Source of the DNA: Pseudomonas sp. GD03944
GTDB taxonomy: Bacteria > Pseudomonadota > Gammaproteobacteria > Pseudomonadales > Pseudomonadaceae
NCBI RefSeq assembly: GCF_029839275.1
Contig: NZ_JAOCAH010000008.1
Span: forward strand, 62,001-126,000
Direction: 5' to 3'
DNA length: 64,000 nt
The translations under genes were made by a program, and so were the position numbers. The notes below the pieces were generated by a model, which was given only the letters and a program-made list of their open reading frames with translations, searched no databases and had not been told where the DNA came from. Position 1 is the stretch's first letter, and every line of letters starts with the position of its first letter. Below are positions 48,938 through 60,012 of this stretch, in pieces.

Positions 48938-51376
48938 TCAGAAGAGGTCGATCGGGGCGGCTTCGTCGGCCGGCAGCGGGCTGCCCGGAATGCCCAGGCC
49001 CGGATCGAGTTCGCTCATCGGTGGTGGCGAATCCTCGCTCTTGAACAGCTCGAAGTAGGCGTCCGCCGTTCCCGGCGTGGCGGCCCGGCCGCTGTGCGGG
49101 TCGATGCGCAGGGTCAGCAGGCCGGCAGGTTCTTCAGGCAGGTGGTTGGGTTTGTCCTTGAGTGCGGCGCCCATGAAGTTCATCCAGATGGGCAGGGCCA
49201 CCGTACCGCCATACTCGTTGCGACCCAGGCTTTCTGGCTGGTCGAAACCCGCCCAGACCGTGGTGACGTAATCCGCGTTGTAGCCCGAGAACCAGCTGTC
49301 CTTCGATTCGTTGGTGGTACCGGTCTTGCCGGCCAGGTCATTGCGGCCCAGGGCCATGGCGCGACGTCCGGTGCCGCGCTTGATCACGTCCTGCAGCATG
49401 CTGGTCATGATGTAGGCGGTGCGCTCGTCGATGATCTGCTCCGCCACGGCGGGTGCTTCGCTCGCAAGGCCTTCGCTGCCGGGTTGCGGGTGGGCGACGG
49501 TGGTCAGCTCCTCGCCTTGTGGGTTTTCCGGGGCGTTCTTGCGCTCGCCGCTCGGCACCGTGGGCGGATTGGCGACGAACAGGGTCTTGCCGTGGCGGTC
49601 GTCGATGCGCTGAATCAGGTAGGGCTGGGTCTTGTAGCCGCCGTTGGCGAACACTGACCAGCCGCTGGCGATTTCCATGGGCGTGAGGTTGGCCGTACCC
49701 AGGGACAGCGACAGGTTGCGCGGCAGGTCCTGTTTGTTGAAGCCGAAACGGCTCACGTAATTGAGTGCGTAGTCGATGCCGATGGCTTGCAGCAGGCGAA
49801 TCGAAACCAGGTTGCGCGACTTGTACAGGGCTTCACGCAGGCGGATCGGGCCGAGGAAGGTGTTGTTGTCGTTCTTCGGGCGCCATTCCTGGTCCAGGTA
49901 CTCGTCGACGAACACGATAGGGGCATCGTTGACCAGGCTGGCAGCGGTGTAGCCGCTGTCGAGGGCCGCGCTATAGATGAAGGGCTTGAAGCTGGAGCCT
50001 GGCTGACGCTTGGCCTGGACCGCGCGGTTGTAGTTGCTCTGCTCGAAGGAGAAGCCGCCGACCAGGGCGCGTATCGCGCCGTCCTGCGGGTCGAGCGAGA
50101 CCAGGGCGCTTTGTGCGGCCGGCAGCTGGACGAAGCGCAGCGTGCCGTCCGCCTGGCGCTGGACGCGAATCAGGTCGCCGATCTGGGTGACATCGGCCGG
50201 TTGCTGGGGGCGCGGGCCCAGGCTGTTGGTGTTGAGGAACGGGCGCGCCCATTTCATGCTGTCCCAGGCAACGGCTTCTTCCTTGCCATTGCGCAGCAGC
50301 ACCAGGATGCCGCTCTTTTCCACCTGGGTAACCACGGCCGGCTCCAGGCCGCCCAGGGAAATTTGCTTGGCCAGTTCGGTGAGCCAGGTTTCCTTGGTCA
50401 TGCCCGGCAGGCGGCTGATCGGGCCGCGGTAGCCGTGGCGCTGGTCGTAGCTGATTAGCCCTTCGCGCAGGGCGGTGTTGGCCATCTGCTGCAGGTCGCT
50501 GGGGACCGTGGTGGTGACGTTGAAGCCTTCGGTGTAAGCGTCGCTCCCGTAGCGCCCGACCATTTCGGCGCGGGCCATTTCCGCCACGTAGGGGGCAGCG
50601 ACCTCCGGGGTAGGCACGTGATAACTGGCGTTGATCGGTTCGGCCAGTGCGGCTTCGTAGCGGGCCTGGTCGATGCGGCCGAGCAGGCGCATGCGGCCGA
50701 GGATCCAGTCGCGGCGCTCTTTTGCGCGAGCCGGATTGGCCAGGGGGTTGAAGCGCGAGGGAGCCTTGGGCAGGCCGGCAATCATCGCCATCTGCGACAG
50801 GCTCAGCTGAGTGATCGATTTGCCGTAGTAGACCTGGGCGGCGGCCTCGATGCCGTAGGCCCGGTTACCCAGGTAGATCTTGTTGACGTACAGCTCGAGG
50901 ATTTCGTCCTTGCTCAGCTCGCGTTCGATCTGCAGGGCCAGGAGGATCTCATTGATCTTGCGGGAGAAACTGCGCTCGCTGGTGAGGAAGAAGTTCTTCG
51001 CGACCTGCATGGTGATGGTGCTGCCGCCAGTCTGGATCTGGCCGCTTTTCAATATTTGCGTGGCAGCGCGCATCAGACTTTTAACGTCGACGCCATAATG
51101 GTTTGCGAAATTATCGTCTTCCGCTGCAAGAAGCGCGTGCGTGAAGTCGCTGGGGATGTCTGAAAAGGCTATCGGGGAACGACGCATCTCGCCGAATTCG
51201 GCAATCAGCTTACCGTCGCTGCTGAACACCCGCAGAGGGATCTGCAGCTGAATGCTGCGCAGCGATTCGACGGACGGCAGGCTGGGGCTAAGATAGAGAA
51301 ACGCGCCGCTTAAACTGAGTAGCAGCCCACAAAAAATGGCGACACAAGACCAGCAGAAGAACTTCAGCAGACGCAT
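48938..51376 (-). CDS. ponA: penicillin-binding protein 1A (bifunctional)
   Basis: 812 residues. Inner-membrane anchored class A PBP making and cross-linking peptidoglycan. N-terminal membrane helix; glycosyltransferase family 51 with AAEDDNFANHYGVD and GGSTITMQVAKN; an OB-like insert (about 310-420); transpeptidase with SSFKPF (Ser nucleophile, SxxK) and KTGTTNESKDSWF. Start ATG 51376 (MRLLKFFCW) with a TTG just before it. Divergent from pilM, the common arrangement in Pseudomonas. Confidence 0.97.
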   Translation of the reverse strand: MRLLKFFCWSCVAIFCGLLLSLSGAFLYLSPSLPSVESLRSIQLQIPLRVFSSDGKLIAEFGEMRRSPIAFSDIPSDFTHALLAAEDDNFANHYGVDVKSLMRAATQILKSGQIQTGGSTITMQVAKNFFLTSERSFSRKINEILLALQIERELSKDEILELYVNKIYLGNRAYGIEAAAQVYYGKSITQLSLSQMAMIAGLPKAPSRFNPLANPARAKERRDWILGRMRLLGRIDQARYEAALAEPINASYHVPTPEVAAPYVAEMARAEMVGRYGSDAYTEGFNVTTTVPSDLQQMANTALREGLISYDQRHGYRGPISRLPGMTKETWLTELAKQISLGGLEPAVVTQVEKSGILVLLRNGKEEAVAWDSMKWARPFLNTNSLGPRPQQPADVTQIGDLIRVQRQADGTLRFVQLPAAQSALVSLDPQDGAIRALVGGFSFEQSNYNRAVQAKRQPGSSFKPFIYSAALDSGYTAASLVNDAPIVFVDEYLDQEWRPKNDNNTFLGPIRLREALYKSRNLVSIRLLQAIGIDYALNYVSRFGFNKQDLPRNLSLSLGTANLTPMEIASGWSVFANGGYKTQPYLIQRIDDRHGKTLFVANPPTVPSGERKNAPENPQGEELTTVAHPQPGSEGLASEAPAVAEQIIDERTAYIMTSMLQDVIKRGTGRRAMALGRNDLAGKTGTTNESKDSWFSGYNADYVTTVWAGFDQPESLGRNEYGGTVALPIWMNFMGAALKDKPNHLPEEPAGLLTLRIDPHSGRAATPGTADAYFELFKSEDSPPPMSELDPGLGIPGSPLPADEAAPIDLF

Positions 51377-51448
51377 CAAAATTTTTGGATTTCCAGATAA
51401 AAGAATGAGTTAAGTGGAAGGCAAAGCTAAAAGGGAAAAACTGTTCAC

Positions 51449-51454
51449 ATTATA
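51449..51454 (-). promoter_or_regulatory. -10 element for ponA
   Basis: An exact TATAAT on the minus strand with an A8 tract upstream, about 73 bp before the ponA ATG. The matching -35 position is poor (TGGCTC). Confidence 0.4.
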
Positions 51455-51533
51455 AGCGTTTTTTTTACCGGGGAGCCATTTGCGCTTCTGTCAAGACTGT
51501 TATTTAATGTGAAAAAACATAAATAGTCCGTAA

Positions 51534-52624
<1,091 letters not shown>

Positions 52625-52625
<1 letters not shown>

Positions 52626-53200
52626 TGGCGCGGATTAACCTACTTCCCTGGCGCGAGCAGCTGCGCGAGGAGCGCAAGCAGCGTTTCCTGGTCACCCTGG
52701 CGGGCGTGCTGGTGGTGGCTGCCGGCGCGGTCTTCCTCGGTGACCAGTACCTCAGTGGCGCAATCGAGAAGCAGAACGCACGCAACGAGTTCGTGCGCAA
52801 GGAAATCGCTGTGCTTGATGCGCGCATCAAGGAAATCAGCGAGCTGAAGACCCGTCGCCAGCAACTGCTCGAGCGGATGAAGATCATTCAGGACTTGCAG
52901 GGCAACCGGCCCATCATCGGTCGTGTGTTCGACCAGTTGGTCAGAACCTTGCCCGATGGCGTGTACTTCACAGGTTTGAAGATGGAAGGCAAGAGTATCT
53001 CCGTGGTCGGTGCTGCCGAGTCGAACAATCGGGTCTCCAACCTGATGCGTAACCTGGATGCCTCCGACTGGCTGGAAGCGCCGAATCTGACCGAGGTCAA
53101 GGCGGTAACTGCGGGTGCTGTCGATCAGGCAAACGTATTCCAGCTGACCGTTCAGCAAACGCAACCGGATCTTGATACGGCAGAGGAGGCCAAGAAATGA
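52625..53200 (+). CDS. pilN: type IV pilus assembly protein PilN
   Basis: 191 residues. Short cytoplasmic N-terminus with the PilM-binding motif INLLPWR, one membrane helix, a coiled coil and a periplasmic ferredoxin-like domain (PIIGRVFDQLVRTLPDGVYFTGLKM). Overlaps pilM by one base and pilO by four. Confidence 0.97.
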
Positions 53201-53820
53201 GCTTGAGCGAATCGCTTGAAAGCCTCCGCAAGGTCGATCTGAATGAGCTTGATCTCAACAACGTCGGCTCCTGGCCGGCGCCGGTCAAGTTCATTGCGGG
53301 CGTGTTGCTGCTGATCCTGGTTCTGGGACTGGGTTACAACTTTCACCTGAAGGATTTGCAGTCGCAGCTGGAGCGGCAGCGCAGCGAAGAAGTCACCTTG
53401 AAGGAGCAGTTTTCCGCCAAGGCATTCCAAGCAGCGAATCTGGATGCCTACAAAGAGCAGATGCAGGAAATGGAAGTGTCTTTTGGTGCGCTGCTTCGTC
53501 AGTTGCCCAGCGACACCGAAGTGCCGGGGCTGTTGGAAGACATCACCCGTACCGGTCTGGGCAGTGGCCTTGAGTTCGAAGAGATCAAGTTGCTGCCAGA
53601 AGTGGTGCAACAGTTCTACATCGAGCTGCCGATAGAAATTAAGGTGGTGGGCACCTATCACGACCTGGCGACGTTCGTCAGTGGCGTGGCCAGCCTGCCG
53701 CGTATCGTCACGCTGCATGATTTCGAAATGCTGCCGGCAACCGCTGAAACCACCTCCCAGTTGCGTATGAGCATCCTGGCCAAGACCTACCGCTACAACG
53801 ATAAGGGGCTGAAACAATGA
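53197..53820 (+). CDS. pilO: type IV pilus assembly protein PilO
   Basis: 207 residues, same layout as PilN: N-terminal helix (PVKFIAGVLLLILVLGLGYN), coiled coil, ferredoxin-like domain (FYIELPIEIKVVGTYHDLATFVSGVASLPRI). Pairs with PilN and connects to PilP. Overlapping ATGA at both ends. Confidence 0.97.
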   Translation: MSLSESLESLRKVDLNELDLNNVGSWPAPVKFIAGVLLLILVLGLGYNFHLKDLQSQLERQRSEEVTLKEQFSAKAFQAANLDAYKEQMQEMEVSFGALLRQLPSDTEVPGLLEDITRTGLGSGLEFEEIKLLPEVVQQFYIELPIEIKVVGTYHDLATFVSGVASLPRIVTLHDFEMLPATAETTSQLRMSILAKTYRYNDKGLKQ

Positions 53821-54341
53821 AGCGCTCTTGCCTCGTATTGTTATTTGCCAGCGTTGGGCTGGTTGGCTGTGGCTCTGGTGGGGATTTCAGCGACCTGCAG
53901 GCATACATGGATGAAGTTCGCGCTCGGCCGAAGGGGTCCATCGAGCCGCTGCCGAAGTTTCAGCCTTATGAGAGCTTCACTTACAGCGCTGCGTCCCTTC
54001 GCAGTCCGTTCCAACCGCCGATCAAAATCGAAATGGCCAATCGGCAGAAGGGCTCGCAGGAAATCAAGCCCGATGAAACACGGGTCAAGCAATTCCTGGA
54101 GGGGTTCAATATCGAGTCCTTCGAAATGGTCGGCACCTTGTCCAATGACGCAGGAAAGTTCGCATTGGTCAGTGGCGCGGGTGGGGTCCATCGCATCAAG
54201 GTCGGCGATTACCTGGGGCGCAACCATGGACGCGTCCTGGCCATCGAAGAATCCAAGGTCGATGTAATGGAAATCGTGCCCGATGGCGAGGGCGGTTGGC
54301 TCGAACGGCCGCGAAGCCTCTCTCTCAAGGAGCGCTCTTGA
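53817..54341 (+). CDS. pilP: type IV pilus assembly lipoprotein PilP
   Basis: 174 residues. Lipobox GLVGC (Cys18), an unstructured N-terminal linker that binds PilNO, and a C-terminal beta domain (VGTLSNDAGKFALVSGAGGVHRIKVGDYLGRNHGRV) that contacts the PilQ secretin. Confidence 0.97.
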   Translation: MKRSCLVLLFASVGLVGCGSGGDFSDLQAYMDEVRARPKGSIEPLPKFQPYESFTYSAASLRSPFQPPIKIEMANRQKGSQEIKPDETRVKQFLEGFNIESFEMVGTLSNDAGKFALVSGAGGVHRIKVGDYLGRNHGRVLAIEESKVDVMEIVPDGEGGWLERPRSLSLKERS

Positions 54342-54356
54342 TAGAGCGGAGTGAAC

Positions 54357-56492
54357 ATGAAAAAAAATAACCGGTCTGCCCAACGGAATTTGAAAATGAA
54401 GAGCCCCATTTCCCATCTCGGTCTTTCATTGTTGGCGGTATTGTTTTCGCCGGCACTGTTGGCCGCCAACCTGCAGGCGCTCGATGTAGCCGCGCTGCCA
54501 GGTGACCGGGTCGAACTGAAGCTGTCTTTCGACGAGCCGGTTCTCGCTCCGCGTGGTTACACCATCGAACAGCCGGCGCGCATCGCGCTCGACCTGCCGG
54601 GCGTTTCCAATAAGTTGGGCACGAAGAACCGTGACCTGGGTGTCGGTAATGCGCGTAGCGTGACCGTGGTCGAGGCCAAGGACCGTACTCGCCTGATCAT
54701 CAACCTGACCAATCTTCAGCCCTATAACACCCGTGCTGAAGGCAACAATTTGTTCGTGATCGTGGGGGAAGGTGCTGCCTCGTCGGCTGCCGCCCGTACC
54801 GCCGCTGCGCCGACTCCGGCTCCGGTGGCGGCTCCTGCTCCGGTAAAGGCCTACGCCGCCCAGAGCAAGGCGATCAGCAACATCGATTTCCAGCGTGGCG
54901 AGCAGGGTGAAGGCAATGTTGTCATTACCCTGTCCGATGCGTCGGTCAGCCCCGATATTCAGGAAGTGGGTGGCAAGATTCGCCTCGACTTCGCCAAGAC
55001 CGAATTGCCCGAGTCGCTGCGCGTTCGCCTGGACGTAAAAGACTTCGCAACGCCGGTTCAGTTCGTCAGTGCCACGGGTTCCGCCGGCAAGGCGAGCGTG
55101 GTGATCGAACCGACCGGTTTCTATGATTACCTCGCTTACCAGACCGACAACAAACTGACCCTCAGCATCAAGCCGCTGACCCAGGATGAAGTCGAGAAGC
55201 GTAAATCGGAGCGTTTCGCCTACAGCGGTGAAAAACTGTCGCTGAACTTCCAGGACATCGACGTTCGGTCGGTCCTGCAGCTGATTGCGGACTTCACCGA
55301 CCTGAACCTGGTGGCCAGCGACACGGTGTCCGGCAATATCACCCTGCGTCTGCAGAACGTGCCATGGGATCAGGCGCTGGACCTGGTGCTGAAAACCAAG
55401 GGCCTGGATAAGCGCAAGGTCGGTAACGTCCTGCTGGTCGCGCCGGCTGATGAGATCGCTGCCCGTGAACGCCAGGAGCTGGAAGCCCAGAAGCAGATTG
55501 CCGAACTGGCACCATTGCGCCGCGAACTGATCCAGGTGAACTATGCCAAGGCATCGGACATGGCCAAGCTGTTCCAGTCTGTTACCGGCAGCGGTTCCGA
55601 GGAAGGTGCTTCCGAGGAACGTGGCTCCATTACCGTGGATGATCGCACTAACAGCATCATCGCCTACCAGACCCAGGAGCGCCTGGATGAGCTGCGCCGT
55701 ATCGTCGCTCAGCTGGACGTCGCTGTACGTCAGGTGATGATCGAAGCGCGCATCGTCGAAGCCAACGTCGACTACGACAAGGCACTGGGCGTCCGCTGGG
55801 GTGGTGCCAAGATCCTGGGCGGCGGCAAATGGAACATTTACGGTAACGATGACCAGGGCGACGAAGGTGGCAATACTGGCGATGACATGACCATGAACGT
55901 TCCGTTCGTCGATATGGGTGTGGCCGAGCGTACCTCGGGTATCGGTATCGGTTTCATCACCGATAACACCATCCTGGACCTCGAATTGTCAGCCATGGAA
56001 AAGACTGGCAACGGGGAGGTCGTATCCCAGCCAAAGGTCGTGACTGCCGATAAAGAAACCGCAAAGATTCTGAAAGGTACCGAGGTGCCCTACCAAGAGT
56101 CGAGCTCCAGCGGCGCAACAACCGTTTCGTTCAAGGAGGCGGCGCTGTCCCTCGAAGTGACGCCGCAGATCACTCCAGACAACCGCATCATCATGGAAGT
56201 GAAGGTGAACAAGGATGAGCCGGATTATGAAAACGCCGTACTGGGCGTGCCGCCAATCCGCAAGAACGAAGTGAATGCCAAGGTTCTGGTCAGCGACGGC
56301 GAGACCATCGTGATCGGTGGCGTGTTCTCCAACACGCAGAGTGCGACTGTCGACAAGGTTCCGTTCCTCGGTGACCTGCCGTACCTGGGTCGCATGTTCC
56401 GCCGCGACGTGGTGCGTGATTCGAAATCCGAGCTGCTTGTCTTCCTGACTCCGCGTATCATGAACAATCAGGCCATTGCCGTGAATCGTTGA
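54357..56492 (+). CDS. pilQ: type IV pilus secretin PilQ
   Basis: 711 residues. Outer-membrane channel for the pilus. Signal peptide (about 1-38, unusually basic at the start), two AMIN peptidoglycan-binding domains (about 40-280), an STN/N1 region ([24 protein letters not shown]) and the C-terminal secretin barrel ([20 protein letters not shown]...[15 protein letters not shown]). ATG 54357 has GGAG upstream; GTG 54351 is in frame but less likely. Confidence 0.97.
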   Translation: MKKNNRSAQRNLKMKSPISHLGLSLLAVLFSPALLAANLQALDVAALPGDRVELKLSFDEPVLAPRGYTIEQPARIALDLPGVSNKLGTKNRDLGVGNARSVTVVEAKDRTRLIINLTNLQPYNTRAEGNNLFVIVGEGAASSAAARTAAAPTPAPVAAPAPVKAYAAQSKAISNIDFQRGEQGEGNVVITLSDASVSPDIQEVGGKIRLDFAKTELPESLRVRLDVKDFATPVQFVSATGSAGKASVVIEPTGFYDYLAYQTDNKLTLSIKPLTQDEVEKRKSERFAYSGEKLSLNFQDIDVRSVLQLIADFTDLNLVASDTVSGNITLRLQNVPWDQALDLVLKTKGLDKRKVGNVLLVAPADEIAARERQELEAQKQIAELAPLRRELIQVNYAKASDMAKLFQSVTGSGSEEGASEERGSITVDDRTNSIIAYQTQERLDELRRIVAQLDVAVRQVMIEARIVEANVDYDKALGVRWGGAKILGGGKWNIYGNDDQGDEGGNTGDDMTMNVPFVDMGVAERTSGIGIGFITDNTILDLELSAMEKTGNGEVVSQPKVVTADKETAKILKGTEVPYQESSSSGATTVSFKEAALSLEVTPQITPDNRIIMEVKVNKDEPDYENAVLGVPPIRKNEVNAKVLVSDGETIVIGGVFSNTQSATVDKVPFLGDLPYLGRMFRRDVVRDSKSELLVFLTPRIMNNQAIAVNR

Positions 56493-56496
56493 TGAA

Positions 56497-57015
56497 GTGC
56501 GTAATCTGATCCTCGTTGGCCCGATGGGTGCTGGTAAAAGCACCATCGGGCGTCTGCTTGCAAAAGAGTTGCGGTTGCCGTTCAAGGACTCCGACAAGGA
56601 GATAGAGCAGCGTACCGGCGCCGATATTCCCTGGATTTTCGATGTCGAGGGTGAGCAAGGTTTTCGTGAGCGTGAGCAGGCGGTGATCGCCGAGCTGTGC
56701 GAGGTCGAAGGCTTGGTGTTGGCCACCGGTGGCGGAGCGGTACTGCGCGAAGACAACCGGGCCGCCCTGCGGCGCGGTGGTCGTGTCGTGTACCTGCATG
56801 CGTCGGTCGAGCAGCAGATAGACCGCACGGCACGGGACCGCAATCGCCCATTGTTGCGCGGTCCCAACCCCGGCAAGGTGCTCAGTGATCTGTTGACGAT
56901 CCGGGACCCGCTTTATCGTGAAATCGCGGATGTGATCATCGAGACGGATGAGCGGCCGCCGCGGCTGGTGGTGCAGGAGATACTGGAACGTCTCGAAGCG
57001 TTACCGCCCCGTTAA
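56497..57015 (+). CDS. aroK: shikimate kinase
   Basis: 172 residues. Phosphorylates shikimate, fifth step of the chorismate pathway. Walker [10 protein letters not shown], shikimate-binding [11 protein letters not shown] and LID region [12 protein letters not shown] start at 56497, four bases after the pilQ stop. The pilMNOPQ-aroKB linkage is conserved in gamma-proteobacteria. Confidence 0.97.
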   Translation: MRNLILVGPMGAGKSTIGRLLAKELRLPFKDSDKEIEQRTGADIPWIFDVEGEQGFREREQAVIAELCEVEGLVLATGGGAVLREDNRAALRRGGRVVYLHASVEQQIDRTARDRNRPLLRGPNPGKVLSDLLTIRDPLYREIADVIIETDERPPRLVVQEILERLEALPPR

Positions 57016-57066
57016 AGCGCAGGCAGAACTGCGCTATTCTATGGCCCTTTAAAATCCGGGGGCTCC

Positions 57067-58167
57067 ATGCAAACTCTTCAGGTCGATCTCGGCGAACGCA
57101 GTTATCCCATCTATATCGGTGCGGATGTGCTGCGTGCCGAGTTTCTTGCGCCCCATATCGTCGGCCGTCAGGTCGCCATCGTCACCAACGAAACCGTGGC
57201 ACCGCTGTACCTGAGCGCCCTTGAGCGAGCGTTGGAAGGCTATGCCGTGACGTCGGTGGTGCTGCCCGATGGTGAGGCGTTCAAGACCTGGGAAACCCTG
57301 CAACTGATCTTCGACGGGTTGCTGACGGCGCGGCACGATCGCCGTACCACGGTCATTGCCCTGGGCGGCGGTGTCATCGGCGACATGGCGGGATTCGCGG
57401 CGGCCTGTTACCAGCGTGGCGTCAATTTCATTCAGATCCCTACTACGCTGCTGTCCCAGGTCGATTCGTCGGTGGGGGGCAAGACCGGCATCAACCATCC
57501 GCTGGGCAAGAACATGGTGGGGGCCTTCTACCAGCCCCAGGCCGTTCTGATCGACACCGCCAGCCTGGTGACGCTGCCAGCGCGTGAACTCTCCGCCGGC
57601 CTCGCTGAGGTGATCAAGTACGGTCTGATCTGCGATGAGCCCTTCATCACCTGGCTCGAAGAGAACATGCAGGCGCTGCGGGCCCTCGACCAGGCTGCCC
57701 TGACCACGGCCATCGAGCGTTCGTGTGCGGCCAAGGCGCGTATCGTGGCCGCAGACGAGCGCGAGTCCGGGGTGCGCGCCACCTTGAACCTCGGCCATAC
57801 CTTTGGCCATGCCATCGAGACGCAGCAGGGCTACGGCGTCTGGTTGCATGGCGAGGCGGTCGCGGCGGGCACCGTCATGGCGCTGGAGATGTCCGTGCGC
57901 CTGGGTTGGATTTCCCCGGCCGATCGCGATCGCGCCATCCGCCTGTTCCTGGCGGCAGGTTTGCCCGTGGTACCGCCGGCAGACATGACCGCAGAGCACT
58001 TCATGCAGCACATGGCGGTCGACAAGAAAGTCATGGATGGTCGTCTGCGGCTTGTGTTGCTGCGCTCCCTGGGTGAGGCGGTGGTCACCGGGGATTTTCC
58101 GCGCGACGTTTTGGATGCCACGCTCGGCGCAGATTACGCTGCGCTGCTGAATTCGCTAGAACATTAA
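57067..58167 (+). CDS. aroB: 3-dehydroquinate synthase
   Basis: 366 residues. Second step of the shikimate pathway, NAD- and Zn-dependent. [15 protein letters not shown], zinc-ligand region LAEVIKYG and [11 protein letters not shown] (His), and HGEAVAAG are present. 51 bp after aroK; that gap contains a small AGCGCAG/CTGCGCT hairpin at 57016-57035 that could be regulatory. Confidence 0.97.
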   Translation: MQTLQVDLGERSYPIYIGADVLRAEFLAPHIVGRQVAIVTNETVAPLYLSALERALEGYAVTSVVLPDGEAFKTWETLQLIFDGLLTARHDRRTTVIALGGGVIGDMAGFAAACYQRGVNFIQIPTTLLSQVDSSVGGKTGINHPLGKNMVGAFYQPQAVLIDTASLVTLPARELSAGLAEVIKYGLICDEPFITWLEENMQALRALDQAALTTAIERSCAAKARIVAADERESGVRATLNLGHTFGHAIETQQGYGVWLHGEAVAAGTVMALEMSVRLGWISPADRDRAIRLFLAAGLPVVPPADMTAEHFMQHMAVDKKVMDGRLRLVLLRSLGEAVVTGDFPRDVLDATLGADYAALLNSLEH

Positions 58168-58177
58168 TGAGTGCATC

Positions 58178-59785
58178 ATGACCAGTTTGCATGCCGACGA
58201 GGCGTTTCTCGATCATTACCAGTTCACGCATGACCCGTTCGCGGCACGTGTGCCCGGGTTCAAGTTCTTCCCGGCACAGCGCAAGCCCGTGCTGGGGCAA
58301 TTGCACCACCTGGCCCGATACAGCCAGTTGCTGTTGGTCGTCAGTGGCCCCGTAGGCAGCGGCAAGACCCTGCTGCGCCAGGCGCTGGTGGCGAGCACCA
58401 ACAAGCAGGCCGTACACAGCGTGGTGGTGGCTGCCCAGGGGGCGAGCGATTCCGCCGGCCTGCTGCGTCAGGTCGCGCAGGGGCTGCAGGTGCAGCAGCC
58501 CGACACGCGCTCGATCCTGGCGCAAGTCGCCCAGCTGGCGCTGACCGGTCAGGAAGTCTACATCCTGGTCGACGATGCCGAGGCCCTGGCCGACGCCGCT
58601 CTGGCGAGCCTGCTGAAGTTGGCCGAGGGGGATGGAGAGGGGCGTGCACACGTGTTCCTGTTCGCCGACCCCGAGCTGATTCCTCGCCTTGAGCTGCTGG
58701 CCGACGGCGAAGAGTGCTTCCATGCCATCGAGTTGCAGCCCTATAGCGAAGAAGAAACCCGTGAATACCTGGCGCAGCGTCTGGAAGGTGCGGCCCAAGG
58801 GCTGGATCTGCTGACGGATGAGCAGATCGCCTCGATTCACGAACGCTCCGAAGGCTGGCCGGGGGCGATCAACGCCGTGGCGCGCGAGACCCTGGTAGAA
58901 GAAATGCTGGCCCAGCGCGGCGCTCAGAAGCGCGGCGGTTTTGCCCTCAATCTGCCGAAGAAGCATTTGCTGGCCCTTGGGGTCGTGGCAGTAGGTGTGC
59001 TGGCCGCCTGGTTGATGCAGGGGCGTACTCCGGATGTAGCGCCGCCTGCGACCGCGCAATTGCCGCTGGACCAATCAGCGCAGCCCGCCGCCCCCCAACC
59101 TGCTGCGCCGACAGCGCCGTCTGCTCCGGCCATCGAGTTCGCCGGCTCCAACCAGCCGCTGCCACTGCCTCTGGTCGGCGAGGCGCAGCCGGTGATTCGA
59201 GAGCCGTTGGCACAGGCCGCTGGCCTGACCGGTGCCGAAGAGTCGGACACTGCCGGGGCCGCCAGTGCTGCGGATGTGCCAGCCCAGGCTCCTGCGCCCG
59301 TAACACCGGTACCGGTTGCGCCTGCTGTGCCGGCGGTACCCGTCGTGGCGGCAACGCCCCCGGCCGAGCCGGCACCGGCGAAACCTGCCGAGCCCGTGAT
59401 GAAGGCGCCTGCGCCTGCGCCAACACCTGCTCCGGCTCCAGCGCCCAAGCCCGCTCCAGCTCCAGCGCCGACGCCTTCGTCGGCCCCCGCTGCGGCTGGC
59501 TCCAGCTGGTATGGATCGCAGGCCGGTTCGCGTTATACCCTGCAGGTCCTTGGCGCCAGGGCCGAGAGCAGTGCCCAGGCGTTCGTGCGTGAGCACGGCA
59601 GTGACTACCACTACTTCAGAAAGCAGCACCAGGGCCAGGCGCTGTACGTGGTCACCTACGGCAGTTTCGCCACCCGTGATGCAGCCCAGGCCGCGCTGAA
59701 GAACCTGCCCGCCAAGGTGCAGGCAGGCAAACCCTGGCCGCGTACCTTCGCCAGTATCCGCCAGGAAATCGGTCAGGCCCGCTGA
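58178..59785 (+). CDS. DamX-like ATPase with SPOR domain
   Basis: 535 residues. N-terminal AAA ATPase of the ExeA/DamX type (P-loop GPVGSGKTLLRQ, Walker B VYILVDDAE) at about 1-250, one membrane segment (HLLALGVVAVGVLAAWLM), a very long Ala/Pro-rich periplasmic linker (about 300-450) and a C-terminal SPOR domain (RYTLQVLGARAESSAQAFV). Likely a division-site protein. 10 bp after aroB, the same order as in relatives where damX follows aroKB. Confidence 0.88.
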   Translation: MTSLHADEAFLDHYQFTHDPFAARVPGFKFFPAQRKPVLGQLHHLARYSQLLLVVSGPVGSGKTLLRQALVASTNKQAVHSVVVAAQGASDSAGLLRQVAQGLQVQQPDTRSILAQVAQLALTGQEVYILVDDAEALADAALASLLKLAEGDGEGRAHVFLFADPELIPRLELLADGEECFHAIELQPYSEEETREYLAQRLEGAAQGLDLLTDEQIASIHERSEGWPGAINAVARETLVEEMLAQRGAQKRGGFALNLPKKHLLALGVVAVGVLAAWLMQGRTPDVAPPATAQLPLDQSAQPAAPQPAAPTAPSAPAIEFAGSNQPLPLPLVGEAQPVIREPLAQAAGLTGAEESDTAGAASAADVPAQAPAPVTPVPVAPAVPAVPVVAATPPAEPAPAKPAEPVMKAPAPAPTPAPAPAPKPAPAPAPTPSSAPAAAGSSWYGSQAGSRYTLQVLGARAESSAQAFVREHGSDYHYFRKQHQGQALYVVTYGSFATRDAAQAALKNLPAKVQAGKPWPRTFASIRQEIGQAR

Positions 59786-59795
59786 CTGATTGTGT

Positions 59796-59827
59796 GACCA
59801 GTAGGTCGTTAGCACGACCTGCTGGTC
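59796..59827 (+). terminator. terminator-like hairpin after the DamX-like gene
   Basis: 14-bp arms (59796-59809 and 59814-59827) with one G-U type mismatch and a 4-nt loop, followed by an imperfect T-rich stretch. Probably ends the pil-aro-damX transcript. Confidence 0.6.
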
Positions 59828-59864
59828 TATTCGTTCGTTTTAGCGACATTTTTTTTCATCCCCT

Positions 59865-59884
59865 CGTCACGAAAATTTGTGACG
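59865..59884. promoter_or_regulatory. CGTCAC-N8-GTGACG dyad in the gltB promoter
   Basis: Perfect 6-bp inverted repeat with an AT-rich 8-bp centre, overlapping the -35 element at 59877. Candidate operator for a dimeric regulator; I cannot name which. Confidence 0.5.
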
Positions 59885-59905
59885 GCTTGGGCGGATATGT
59901 ACAAT
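59877..59905 (+). promoter_or_regulatory. sigma-70 promoter of gltB
   Basis: TTGTGA (59877-59882), 17 bp, TACAAT (59900-59905). About 107 bp upstream of the gltB ATG. Confidence 0.6.
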
Positions 59906-60012
59906 GACCTCCCTTTTGCCTGCGCAAAGCTGGCGCTTCGTCCTGCGCGCATGGTAAGTGGTTGAATTAGAAAGCAATTTGCCTTGAAAAAGGCAGCCTG
60001 GTGAGAGTCCCT

